This document shows, one piece after another, positions 34,741 through 42,703 of a DNA stretch of 64,000 nt. Positions within the stretch are counted from its first letter, which is position 1; every line of letters begins with the position of its first letter. The notes beneath the pieces were generated by a model that saw nothing but the letters and a program-made list of their open reading frames with translations, did no database searches and was not told where the DNA came from. The DNA comes from Gemmatimonadaceae bacterium (GTDB taxonomy: Bacteria; Gemmatimonadota; Gemmatimonadetes; Gemmatimonadales; Gemmatimonadaceae). Location: positions 1 to 64,000 of the forward strand of contig DATNEW010000033.1 in assembly GCA_035606695.1 (NCBI GenBank). The letters are read 5' to 3'. A program made the position numbers and the translations under genes.

Positions 34741-36072
34741 GAGCGGAGCGCGCTCTACTTCACGGTGTTGGGGGAGCCGACCGTAAAGATGCTTCGCTAC
34801 CAGCGGCAATTCGAGTTCTTTGATGCCGCGCGTGTTCCGGCATCGGTGCGGTTCGTCAACCTCGCCGTCGAGGCGGCGAGCGGCAACTTGGACGCGGTGC
34901 TCGAGCGCGTCGTCACCGAGGTCGCGGCGTCCGAGCCCGCGTTCGTCGCCGTGGATTCATTCCGCACCATCGTCGGCGGACATCGAGCCGGCGAGCTCGA
35001 CGGCTCGCTCGAGATGGCGCACTTCGTGAACCGTCTCGCGCAACAACTCACGACGCGGGAAGTGACGTCGTTCCTGATCGGCGAGTATTCGGACACCGAA
35101 CAGCGCCAGCCGGTGTTCACCATCGCCGATACGATTCTGTGGTTGTCGGAAGACGTGGACCGGAATTCGGCGACGCGCAAACTGCGCGCGGTCAAAGTGC
35201 GCGGTCGAGGCCCGATGCCGGGATTACACACGTTCCGCGTGAGCGCCGCGGGCGTGCAGGTGTTTCCGCGCATCCCCGAGCAGGAGCGCCCGCGCCGCAT
35301 GGAGCCCGCCGTTCGTCTCGGCACGGGCGTGCCCGGACTCGATGAAATGACCGGCGGCGGCATTCCCGCCGGCTACGTGGTGCTGCTCACGGGGCCGGCG
35401 GGCAGCGGCAAGACGACCTTCGCCACGCATTTCGTCGCGCAAGGCTTGGTCGACGGCGAAGCATGCGTCGTCGCCGTGTTCGAGGAGTATCCGGACGCGT
35501 ATCTGACGCGCGCCAAAACGGTGTCGGCCGATTTGGATCACATGATCGACATCGGGCGGTTGGTCGTCACCTATTTGCGTCCGCTGGATTTGTCCGTCGA
35601 CGAGATGCTGGCCGAGATCCAGCGTGCCGTGCAGCGCGTCGGCGCCACGCGGGTCGTCATCGACTCGCTGTCCGGCTTCGAGGTGGCCCTCGCGCCGACG
35701 TATCGCGCCGACTTTAGAGAATCATTATACCGGCTCGTCGGGGCGCTCACGGTCACGGGGGTGACGGTCCTCATGACGGACGAGGTGATCGATGCGCACC
35801 CGGGCGGCCGTTTCACGCAGGAGCGCGTGTCGTTCATCACCGACGACATCCTCGTGCAGCGCTACGTCGAGATCGGCGGCGCGCTGCAAAAGGTCCTGTC
35901 GGTGGTGAAGATGCGCGGTAGCGAGCACGCCACCGATTTCCGCACTTATCGGCTCACGGCGACGGGCGCCGTCATCGGCGAGTCGCTCACGCAGTACCAC
36001 GGAATCACCACCGGCATCCCGACGCTGACAGGATCAGCGCCACTTCACGGCGCCGAACCGGTCGGCGCCTAG
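34741..36072 (+). pseudogene. KaiC-like ATPase lacking the first Walker A (locus B)
   Basis: The sequence picks up at residue 62 of the locus A KaiC (ERSALYFTVLGEPTVKMLRY) and runs to the end with about 90 percent identity, keeping the second-domain Walker A GPAGSGKTT and VVIDSLSGFE. The first 61 residues with GAPGAGKTT are deleted. An open frame from TTG 34690 covers it, so a 440-460-aa truncated protein could in principle be made, but no good start is seen. Its last 39 bp overlap the convergent DUF3943 gene. Confidence 0.85.
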
Positions 36073-37521
36073 GAACGTGTACGCGATGGTGAACGCGCCC
36101 TCCGACGACGTGAGGTTCGGCAACTTCCCGTACCGCGCGTCGCGCGTCGATTCGACGAACCGCACGCCGAGCGCGTGCCCCCCGACGAACCGCACGTTGA
36201 AGCCGATGTTGCCGCGGAAGATCGTCTCGGACCCGTGGACGTCGTCGGAGCCCAAGCCGCTCACGTAGTACTCGCGTGCGGCCATATCAAGCATCAGCCG
36301 ATCGCCGGCAATGAACCGCAGTGTCACGAGCGCTTGCGGCGTCACGCCAAAATGGTAGTCGCGAATGGCGGCGTTGGTCGGCGTGCTGGGAATGATCGTC
36401 GTCGAGCCCGCGGCGCCATACCCCACGCCGCCGAGCGCCGTGCCCTGCATCGCGAGCGCGGGCGTGAGCCAGTACTGGCGCGTCGTGCCGAGCGACGCCG
36501 CGGTGCTCGACACACGAAACAGGAACGGCGAGATGTAGTCGTACGTTCCATACACTCCCCACACGCCGCGCGACGTCGGCGTCTCCTTCGTCGGCGCGCC
36601 CTTGAGCAGGCCGCGAATCATCACGTTCTCGATGGGGTTGCTCGAGTTGGACAAGAGCGACATCTGCAAGTCGAAGTAGTCGAGCGGACGCGTGTACGCA
36701 TAGCCCGGTTTTCCCGGCAGGCCGTACGACGCCCAGACCTCCGCCGTCGCGCCGCGATTGAGCAGCGTTCCGGGCACGGCGGTATTGTGCGCGACGGCGT
36801 CGAGCGATGCGCCCAATCGCACCTGCCACGACGTTGCCGGCGTGCTGTCGGGCAATTCGGCGCGAAACCGCTCGCCGAACACGCGGCGATTCACCGCGCG
36901 CGGCTGCGAGATCGCGTCGGCGACGAAGTCGTGCCAACGCGGCGCCTTGCCGCCACCCGCCGGCCGATCCTTGAGCACGAGATCCGCCACGCGATAGAGC
37001 GCTTCGCCAAGCAGGCTTCCCGCTTGGCCCGTCGTGATCATGTCGTTGATCGACGGCGGATCGGTCTCGCCGGCCATCTTCCAGATGAAGCTGCCGATGT
37101 TGGCGTGCGCGAGCGACGTCCAGAACGTGTGGCCGCTCGAGCGCGCCAGACCATACATCATCGCGCCCTGATAGGGATGCTCGAATTGATTGACGTTGAA
37201 CGGATCCTGGTCGTGCACCCAGCGCTGCGTGCGGAGATGGTCCCACGTGCTCGCGAACGTCGCGCTGTACACGCGCTTGCCGTCCTGCATCTCGTTCGCG
37301 TACGCAACGCGATCGTAGACGCTGAGGACGGTGAGGAAGCTCGCGATCTCGACGACGGGAAGTACGTTGCTCTTGCCGCCCGTGGTATCGGCCGACGCGC
37401 CCGCCTGCGCCGCGGCGAAACGCGTGCCAGCCGTGACGAGCGCGGCGAACCACACGAGCGATCGCAGGACCAGTCCCGCTCCAGGAGAGGATTGATAGAA
37501 CGCTGATGAAAGGCTCGTCAT
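36034..37521 (-). CDS. DUF3943 outer-membrane-type protein
   Basis: From ATG 37521, 4 bp behind the kinase stop, the 495-aa protein begins with a signal sequence (SLVWFAALVTAGTRFAAAQA). It contains the DUF3943 pattern: QDPFNVNQFEHPYQGAMMYG, SSGHTFWTSLAHANIGSFIW and MAGETDPPSINDMITT. The C-terminal half alternates like barrel strands and ends LGADRFGAVKWR. Likely located in the outer membrane; function unknown. It is the last gene of the four-gene minus-strand operon and overlaps the end of the KaiC fragment on the other strand by 39 bp. Confidence 0.8.
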   Translation of the reverse strand: MTSLSSAFYQSSPGAGLVLRSLVWFAALVTAGTRFAAAQAGASADTTGGKSNVLPVVEIASFLTVLSVYDRVAYANEMQDGKRVYSATFASTWDHLRTQRWVHDQDPFNVNQFEHPYQGAMMYGLARSSGHTFWTSLAHANIGSFIWKMAGETDPPSINDMITTGQAGSLLGEALYRVADLVLKDRPAGGGKAPRWHDFVADAISQPRAVNRRVFGERFRAELPDSTPATSWQVRLGASLDAVAHNTAVPGTLLNRGATAEVWASYGLPGKPGYAYTRPLDYFDLQMSLLSNSSNPIENVMIRGLLKGAPTKETPTSRGVWGVYGTYDYISPFLFRVSSTAASLGTTRQYWLTPALAMQGTALGGVGYGAAGSTTIIPSTPTNAAIRDYHFGVTPQALVTLRFIAGDRLMLDMAAREYYVSGLGSDDVHGSETIFRGNIGFNVRFVGGHALGVRFVESTRDARYGKLPNLTSSEGAFTIAYTFLGADRFGAVKWR

Positions 37522-37525
37522 GCGG

Positions 37526-38728
37526 TCAGATGGTGACCGCCATCGGCAAGCGGATCGAGAAGCGCGACCCGGCGCCAAGTTCGCTTGCAACCTCCATCCG
37601 TCCGTTCATTTGTCTGACGAGTGCGTCCGAGATCGCCAACCCAAGCCCCACGCCCGGCGCCGCCGCCGTCGTCTCGCTTCGGTAATAGGGCTCGAAGATC
37701 GACGCTTGATCGGCGTGCGAGATACCGGGACCATTGTCCGACACGAGGACTTCTCCGCACGGGCCCGAGTCGGTCACGCCCTCCGCGGTGCTGAGCGTAA
37801 TCGACCCCTCGGCGTGGGTAAACTTCACGGCGTTGCCGACGAGATTGACGAGCACCTGGCGCAGCCGCGCCCCGTCGCCGACGACCACGACGTCCGGTCC
37901 GCCAACCAGCTGGAGCCGCTGCCGTTTCGCGTACGAGGCCGGGGTGAGCAGATCCACCGCTTCCCTCGCGACCTCGAGGAGACGCACCGGTTCGCTGCGG
38001 ACGTTGATGGCGCCCGCGCTGAGCCGCGCCATGTCCATGACGTTGTCGAGCAGCGAGAGGAGATGCCGCCCGGCCATGCGAATGCGGCCCAGGCCTTCCC
38101 GCTGTTTGGCGGAGATCTCCCCATACAACCCATCTTCCATGATCGTACAGTATCCCTCGATCGCGCCGAGCGGACTGCGGATGTCGTGCGCGAGGGTGGA
38201 GAGCGCGCGATCCTTCGCGTCGGTCGCGCCTTTGCTCGCGCGAAGCTGATCCGCCAACTCCACACGCACCTCGCCAAAGAGGCGCGCGTTCTCCAGCGCG
38301 GACGCCGCTTGATCCGCGAGGGCCGAGAGCAGCCATTCATCGATGTCGACGGCCGGCCGGTCGAGCGCGAGAGCGAGGAGCCCGATCACCGTGCCGCGCG
38401 CGATGAGCGGCACCGCGAGCAATTGGTCGCCGGGCACGTCGAGCAGTCCGCCGAGACGTGCCACGACCTCGTCCGACAACGGCGCGCCGAAGCGAGCCAC
38501 TCGATCCGCCGCGACGCCATGGGACGCGCGCACCTGCAGCAGATCGTCGGCATCCTGGAGCATCAGGACTGCCGACGGCGCCGACAGCAGATCGGCCCCC
38601 TGTTCCACCGTGAGGCGAGCAACTTCGTCGAGCGACGTCGTATACGAGAATGCGCGGTTGATGCCGGAAAGCTTTCGCAGTTGGCCCACCCGCGGCGCCA
38701 CGCCGCGGGGCTGACTTCCGATCATCAC
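37526..38728 (-). CDS. Cytosolic GAF-domain sensor histidine kinase of the minus-strand operon
   Basis: About 400 aa: GAF at roughly 25-155 (INRAFSYTTSLDEVARLTVE), HisKA with H181 (LSTLAHDIRSPLGAIEGYCT) and HATPase_c (LVGNAVKFTHAEG, VSDNGPGISHADQA, GVGLGLAISDALV). No membrane helix. The start (GTG 38728 or ATG 38725) overlaps the KaiC stop, so the two are coupled. Kinase next to KaiC repeats the locus A arrangement, but the sequence is clearly different from the kinase at 11219. Confidence 0.9.
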   Translation of the reverse strand: MMIGSQPRGVAPRVGQLRKLSGINRAFSYTTSLDEVARLTVEQGADLLSAPSAVLMLQDADDLLQVRASHGVAADRVARFGAPLSDEVVARLGGLLDVPGDQLLAVPLIARGTVIGLLALALDRPAVDIDEWLLSALADQAASALENARLFGEVRVELADQLRASKGATDAKDRALSTLAHDIRSPLGAIEGYCTIMEDGLYGEISAKQREGLGRIRMAGRHLLSLLDNVMDMARLSAGAINVRSEPVRLLEVAREAVDLLTPASYAKRQRLQLVGGPDVVVVGDGARLRQVLVNLVGNAVKFTHAEGSITLSTAEGVTDSGPCGEVLVSDNGPGISHADQASIFEPYYRSETTAAAPGVGLGLAISDALVRQMNGRMEVASELGAGSRFSIRLPMAVTI

Positions 38729-40152
38729 GTGACGATCTCGACGCCCGCGCCGCTGATGGCGATTTCTCGAATCCGGAGGTCGTGTGCGCTGCCACGCGTC
38801 TTGAGAATCCGGATCGTACGGCGCGTGGTTTCCTCGCCACCGACCGTGAGCAACAGGACATTGTCCGACAGATAGCTCATGGCGTTCTGCACGCCCTGAA
38901 TGGACACGGAGTTTGCCGTCGTCTCGAAGTTGAGGATGCTCGTGATGGTGCTCACGGCGAAATGCTGCACGAGCGCATAGAGATAATCGTGCAGCCGCTG
39001 TTGATCCGTCGCCGCGCTCGCGAGATCGCCGAGCGCGTCGATGACGACTCGACGAATCTTGCCCTGTTGAATGCGACGGAACATGTCGACGATGATGCTG
39101 TCGATCTGCAGTTCGACCGGCGACGCGTACACGAGCTGGAGTCCGTGCGCCTGCGCTTCTTCCAAGTCGACGCCCAGGCTGCGGATGGTGCGCATGAGCT
39201 GCGACGGATTTTCCTGAAAGTTCATATAGAGACTGGGCTCGCCTTCGCGGGCTCCCTCCAGCGCGAACTGCAAGCCGATCGTCGTCTTCCCGGCGCCCGA
39301 CGGTCCGGCCAGCAGCGTGGTCGTACCGCGCCAGACGCCGCCGTCGAGCATGCGATCGAGGCCCGCGATGCCGGTCGAGATCCGTTCGTCCGGTGGTTCG
39401 TAGCCTTCCGGCATCGACGGGCTGACGAGCCGCGGATACATGTCCAAGCCCGCATCGGTGATCCGGAATGCGTGTGCGCCTTCGAGATACTTGCTGCCGC
39501 GCAGTTTGTAGACGCGGAAGTATCGTTCATCGCGGTTGCCGAGCCGCCGTCGCGACATCTCGACGATGCCGTCCGCGATGGCGAACTCGGGGTAGCGCAG
39601 GATGTCGTCCTCGGTGTATTCGCCGAGGAGGAAGGCGGTCGTTCCATACGCCGTGAGCAACGCCGTGAGCTCGTACACGAGCCGGCGCCGGTCGCCGTCG
39701 GACGGCATGAGATCGTGCACGGCCTTGAATGAATCGATGACGATGATCTTCGGCGCGAGCGAGCGAATCGCTTCCTTGAGCACCGGAATCAAGATGGCGG
39801 GTCCCTCCTTCGACAACTGTTCGCCGACGTCCTCGTAGATCACTTGCGTGCCGAGCTTGGTCTCGTCGAAAAAGCGAAAGCCCTGGAGATAGCGCACGAC
39901 TTTGGAGAGCGGCTCCGACAACGTCGTGAAATAGAGGATCGGCCGGTCGTCGGCCGCGTTGTCGAAGATCAGTTGTTCGGCGAAGATCGTCTTGCCGGAG
40001 CCCGGGTGACCCATGATGATGTTGATCGAATTCGTCGGGAATCCGCCGCCGAGGATGTAGTCGGCCTCGCGATTGCCCGACCGCATGCGGTCGCCTGTTT
40101 CGCCGTCGACGTCTCGCACCAGGCGGCGATCGGGAGGTAATAGAATGCTCAT
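38725..40152 (-). CDS. KaiC-like double-domain ATPase of the minus-strand operon
   Basis: The 475-aa protein has two RecA/KaiC domains: Walker A GHPGSGKTI (48-56) and GPSGAGKTT (283-291), Walker B KIIVIDSFKAV and RVVIDALGDLA, and the domain starter STGIAGLDRMLDGGVWRG. The first domain start is unusual (SGNREADYILGGGFPTNSIN). It is only distantly like the KaiC of loci A/B. Its ATG overlaps the stop of the regulator at 40149 (ATGA). Probable hexameric ATPase working with the kinase and pseudo-receiver on either side of it. Confidence 0.92.
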   Translation of the reverse strand: MSILLPPDRRLVRDVDGETGDRMRSGNREADYILGGGFPTNSINIIMGHPGSGKTIFAEQLIFDNAADDRPILYFTTLSEPLSKVVRYLQGFRFFDETKLGTQVIYEDVGEQLSKEGPAILIPVLKEAIRSLAPKIIVIDSFKAVHDLMPSDGDRRRLVYELTALLTAYGTTAFLLGEYTEDDILRYPEFAIADGIVEMSRRRLGNRDERYFRVYKLRGSKYLEGAHAFRITDAGLDMYPRLVSPSMPEGYEPPDERISTGIAGLDRMLDGGVWRGTTTLLAGPSGAGKTTIGLQFALEGAREGEPSLYMNFQENPSQLMRTIRSLGVDLEEAQAHGLQLVYASPVELQIDSIIVDMFRRIQQGKIRRVVIDALGDLASAATDQQRLHDYLYALVQHFAVSTITSILNFETTANSVSIQGVQNAMSYLSDNVLLLTVGGEETTRRTIRILKTRGSAHDLRIREIAISGAGVEIVT

Positions 40153-40553
40153 GTTACAACCGTCATGACATGGTCCTGGACTGTGGTCAGCTGGCTGACC
40201 GTTGCGATGAAACTGGATTCGATGAACGGCTTGCGCAGGAACCCGCGGGCGCCGGCGTCTTCGGCCCGCGTCGCGGCCGCGAGAATACTGAACACGAGCA
40301 CGGGGACGTGGCGCGTCGCCGGCTCGGCGCGCAGCCGGCGGCAGAGCGTCAGGCCGTCGAGCTTGGGAATGAGGATCTCGGTGATGATCAGCGCGATCGC
40401 GTTCGACGTCGCATAGGCGAACGCCGCCTCGCCGTCGTCGACAAATGCCACGACGAAGCCGGCGGCCTCGAGTGCGAATGATTGAAGATCGCGGACGTTG
40501 CGATCGCGCTCGGCAATGAGAATCAGCCGACCAGCCAACTGGTCCGTCAGCAT
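40149..40553 (-). CDS. Receiver-like protein with Glu at the phosphorylation site
   Basis: A 134-aa single receiver starting the minus-strand operon. The fold signature is complete (LILIAERDRNVRDLQSFALE, DGLTLCRRLRAEPATRHVPV, FLRKPFIESSF with the Lys), but the acceptor strand reads ALIITEILIPKLDG, so E59 replaces Asp, and the acidic pair is Glu-Arg. It resembles the pseudo-receivers at 15314 and 40933 in this substitution though not closely in sequence. It is coupled to KaiC by ATGA. A decayed relative lies at 25139. Confidence 0.85.
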   Translation of the reverse strand: MLTDQLAGRLILIAERDRNVRDLQSFALEAAGFVVAFVDDGEAAFAYATSNAIALIITEILIPKLDGLTLCRRLRAEPATRHVPVLVFSILAAATRAEDAGARGFLRKPFIESSFIATVSQLTTVQDHVMTVVT

Positions 40554-40755
40554 TCGCGACGACGCCGAACCATGGTGCCTCCGCCAACGCAGGAGTGGGC
40601 TGACCAGTCATGGCTCGGGAGGGCCGGCGCGTCTGCCGCGATGCCGAAGCCCCAAACGGGCAGCCACCAGGCTGCCCACCAGCAACGTCGTAATCTAGCA
40701 CATTACAGGCCGCGCCGCTCGACACCTCGCTCGTGCACCGCGCGGCCTCATTTCG

Positions 40756-40932
40756 GTTTTCTAAAGTCTTCCGAATTGTGTGTCGGCGCCGCCGAGCGCC
40801 AGATCCGCGGCCGGTGTATATTACGACTGCTGGTGTGTGGCCTCGGCGCCACCTCCCCCTGGTCGCGCGGCTCTCAGCGCCGCGACGACTCGAGAGCCCC
40901 TCGGTCCAGCGTGTCCTCTGATCGGGAGCGCG
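40756..40932 (+). promoter_or_regulatory. Conserved leader of the pseudo-receiver gene, copy B
   Basis: Homologous to 15141-15313. It shares GTTTTCTAAAGTC, GGTGTATATTACGA, the TGGC...GCGCCA hairpin and CACCTCCCCC (40850-40859), complementary to the ribosome site GGGAG at 40924-40928. The hairpin loop differs (CTCG versus CTGT) while the stem is kept. It lies 200 bp from the divergent operon start at 40553, so part of it may serve as a two-way promoter region. Confidence 0.55.
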
Positions 40933-41316
40933 ATGCGCCGAACCGCCGACCGAACGGTCCTCATCGTCGAGCCGGACGCCGACTCACGCGCTCAGCTTCG
41001 CGCGACGCTCGAATGTGATGGATACACCGTCATCGCGACCAGCGGCCGCGATGACGCGCTGTCGCTGATCGACAACCCGCGGATCAACCTCGTAGTCACC
41101 GAGCTCTATCTCGGGAATCGCGAGAGTCGTTGCCTGCTGAATGCGATCTGTTCGCCAACGCCGCGACGGAGCGCGAAGGTGTTGGCGTATACCACGCACG
41201 GCCGTCCGAAAGACCGCGCGTGGGCGGCGGCATCGGGAGCCGACGCGTACGTGCTGAAAAAGAACGGCGCGGCGCGGCTGCTCGAGGTAGCGGCCAAGCT
41301 CCGTCGCACACGATGA
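40933..41316 (+). CDS. Pseudo-receiver protein, locus B copy
   Basis: Close paralogue of the gene at 15314: 127 aa, same start context (GGGAGCG then ATG), E57 in NLVVTELYLGN, VLKKNGAARLLEVA at the C-terminus. Substitutions are mostly conservative, and there is no frameshift, so selection has kept this gene although its neighbours on both sides decayed. It is probably coupled to the 79-aa gene behind it through ATGA at 41313-41316. Confidence 0.85.
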   Translation: MRRTADRTVLIVEPDADSRAQLRATLECDGYTVIATSGRDDALSLIDNPRINLVVTELYLGNRESRCLLNAICSPTPRRSAKVLAYTTHGRPKDRAWAAASGADAYVLKKNGAARLLEVAAKLRRTR

Positions 41317-41552
41317 GCGGCGACCCGCGCGACGCACAGCGATCATTCATACGCGCGCCGCTGGCAACGCCGTCCGAGATCGCGAAGCAAGACCCCGCGT
41401 ATCCCGCGACCGACGCCACACAGCCGAACGAGTCATTGTTCGCCGACTGGCGTCAGCGGTTGGCGCGAAACCTCTCGCGGCGCAGCGACGGCCGATGGGA
41501 TCCGTTGACGTACGTTCATGACGCGCGGCGCGATCCTGTCGAGGACGAATGA
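41313..41552 (+). CDS. Small 79-aa protein coupled to the pseudo-receiver
   Basis: ATG 41313 overlaps the previous stop. The product is hydrophilic, with PSEIAKQDPAYPATDATQPN, then ESLFADWRQRLARNLSRRSD and GRWDPLTYVHDARRDPVEDE, suggesting a disordered N-terminus and one basic helix. In locus A only a 24-codon remnant remains at the same place. I recognise no family. Confidence 0.6.
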   Translation: MSGDPRDAQRSFIRAPLATPSEIAKQDPAYPATDATQPNESLFADWRQRLARNLSRRSDGRWDPLTYVHDARRDPVEDE

Positions 41553-41583
41553 TCCCGGCGAGTCGGTCATCGGAACGATCGCC

Positions 41584-41877
41584 ATGATCCGTCGCACTTT
41601 CACCGACCGCGACGGCCTTGCATGGACGGTGGCGGAGTCGCCGCCGCGCGTGCTCACGCTCATTCGGCCGCGCGAGCGGCGTCACGAGCCCCGCTCGCGT
41701 GAACGCGTCGTCGGTGCCGCGAGATTCGCGACACGCGACCTCGGTCTGGCGTGCTTGCACTTCGAGCCGGCGCGCCAGCGGCGCCAACTCACGCCAATTC
41801 CGTCGGGGTGGGAAGAGATGCCGGAGGACGAGCTCGAGGATCTTCTCGGTGCGTCGACGCTGTTGCCCGACGCGTGA
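41584..41877 (+). CDS. Small conserved protein, locus B copy
   Basis: 97-aa paralogue of the gene at 15765, with TFTDRDGLAWTVAESPPRVL, RPRERRHEPRSRERVVGAAR and the acidic tail GWEEMPEDELEDLLGAS. An upstream in-frame ATG at 41518 exists, but the locus A start matches 41584. Its stop still overlaps a GTG (41874) that once began a glucan synthase gene, now a remnant. Confidence 0.75.
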   Translation: MIRRTFTDRDGLAWTVAESPPRVLTLIRPRERRHEPRSRERVVGAARFATRDLGLACLHFEPARQRRQLTPIPSGWEEMPEDELEDLLGASTLLPDA

Positions 41878-42199
41878 CGACCGAGTCGCGCGCGCTGGCC
41901 GCGGCCGCACGCAGCTGGTTCGGGACGGCGCCGGCCTTCTGCTGTTGCTCGCGCGGCCGTCGACCGGTCGCCGCGCGATCCGGACTACATCAGGGTGAAT
42001 CTGCTGGGTATACGCGAGAATGGGGCGCGGTACACCCACGCCGCACTCTCGACCGTGCTCGCCATGGTTCGCCATGGCGCGGCTGGGCGCGGAAGACGGT
42101 GACGGCGCACTTATGAGAATGCTCAATCCGCTCGCTCGCGCCGGTACGCCGGAGGACGCGCGCCGCTACGCGACGGAGCGGTATGTCATCGCCGGCGCG
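41874..42199 (+). pseudogene. Remnant of a second cyclic beta-1,2-glucan synthase gene
   Basis: After a GTG and a few codons like the locus A start (TTESRAL), the sequence jumps to the C-terminal region: it matches 24022-24290 (VDRSPRDPDYIRVNLLGIRE, NGARYTHAALSTVLA, RMLNPLARAGTPEDARRYAT). About 2600 codons are missing, and at least two small indels break the frame. Near 42199, after VIAGA, the similarity ends and an ADOP permease begins. No active enzyme can be made. Confidence 0.9.
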
Positions 42200-42646
42200 G
42201 ACCCGCCGGACGTCATAACCATGGAGCAAGCGCATGAGGATGAGCTCCGGCCGTGGCGGCTTGGCGCTCAGCTCTTCGCGCTTCCGGGAATCATCGCGTT
42301 GATCGTCGCCACCTTCGGCATGTACAGCGCAATGGCGTACGTCGTGAGTCAGCGCACGCGCGAGCTCGGCGTCCGAATCGCGCTCGGAGCGCAGCGACGG
42401 CGAATCGTCACCGACGTCGTGGCCTCAGGAGTGCGCCCGCTCGCCGCCGGTCTGGCCATCGGCCTCAGCGTCGCGATCGCGTTCGGGAGTCTCGTCGAGA
42501 CGATGCTCTATGCCACAACGCCGCGCGATCCGCTGACGTTAGCCGCCGTCTCGCTTCTGCTGTTGGCGTCCGGAGTTGGCGGGATGCTCGCGCCGACCTA
42601 CCGCGCGCTGCGCGTCGATCCGATGACCGCGTTGAGAGCCGAGTAG
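42200..42646 (+). pseudogene. C-terminal ADOP permease fragment fused in frame to the glucan synthase remnant
   Basis: About 148 codons match the last FtsX unit of ADOP permeases: EDELRPWRLGAQLFALPGII, GMYSAMAYVVSQRTRELGVR, IALGAQRRRIVTDVV and the terminal RALRVDPMTALRAE. The rest of the permease is absent. The reading frame continues from the glucan synthase piece (in-frame ATG at 42113), so a chimeric membrane protein of about 177 aa could be made, probably without function. Confidence 0.88.
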
Positions 42647-42703
42647 GTCACTCGCGCCAGGTACGAATCTCCAGAACTCGCTGGCCACGCGCGGCGCGGC
42701 GAG

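Noticed and set aside
36175-38875. Plus-strand frames of 443 and 451 codons
   Set aside because: Antisense to the DUF3943 and kinase genes, which have clear domains; these frames have none.
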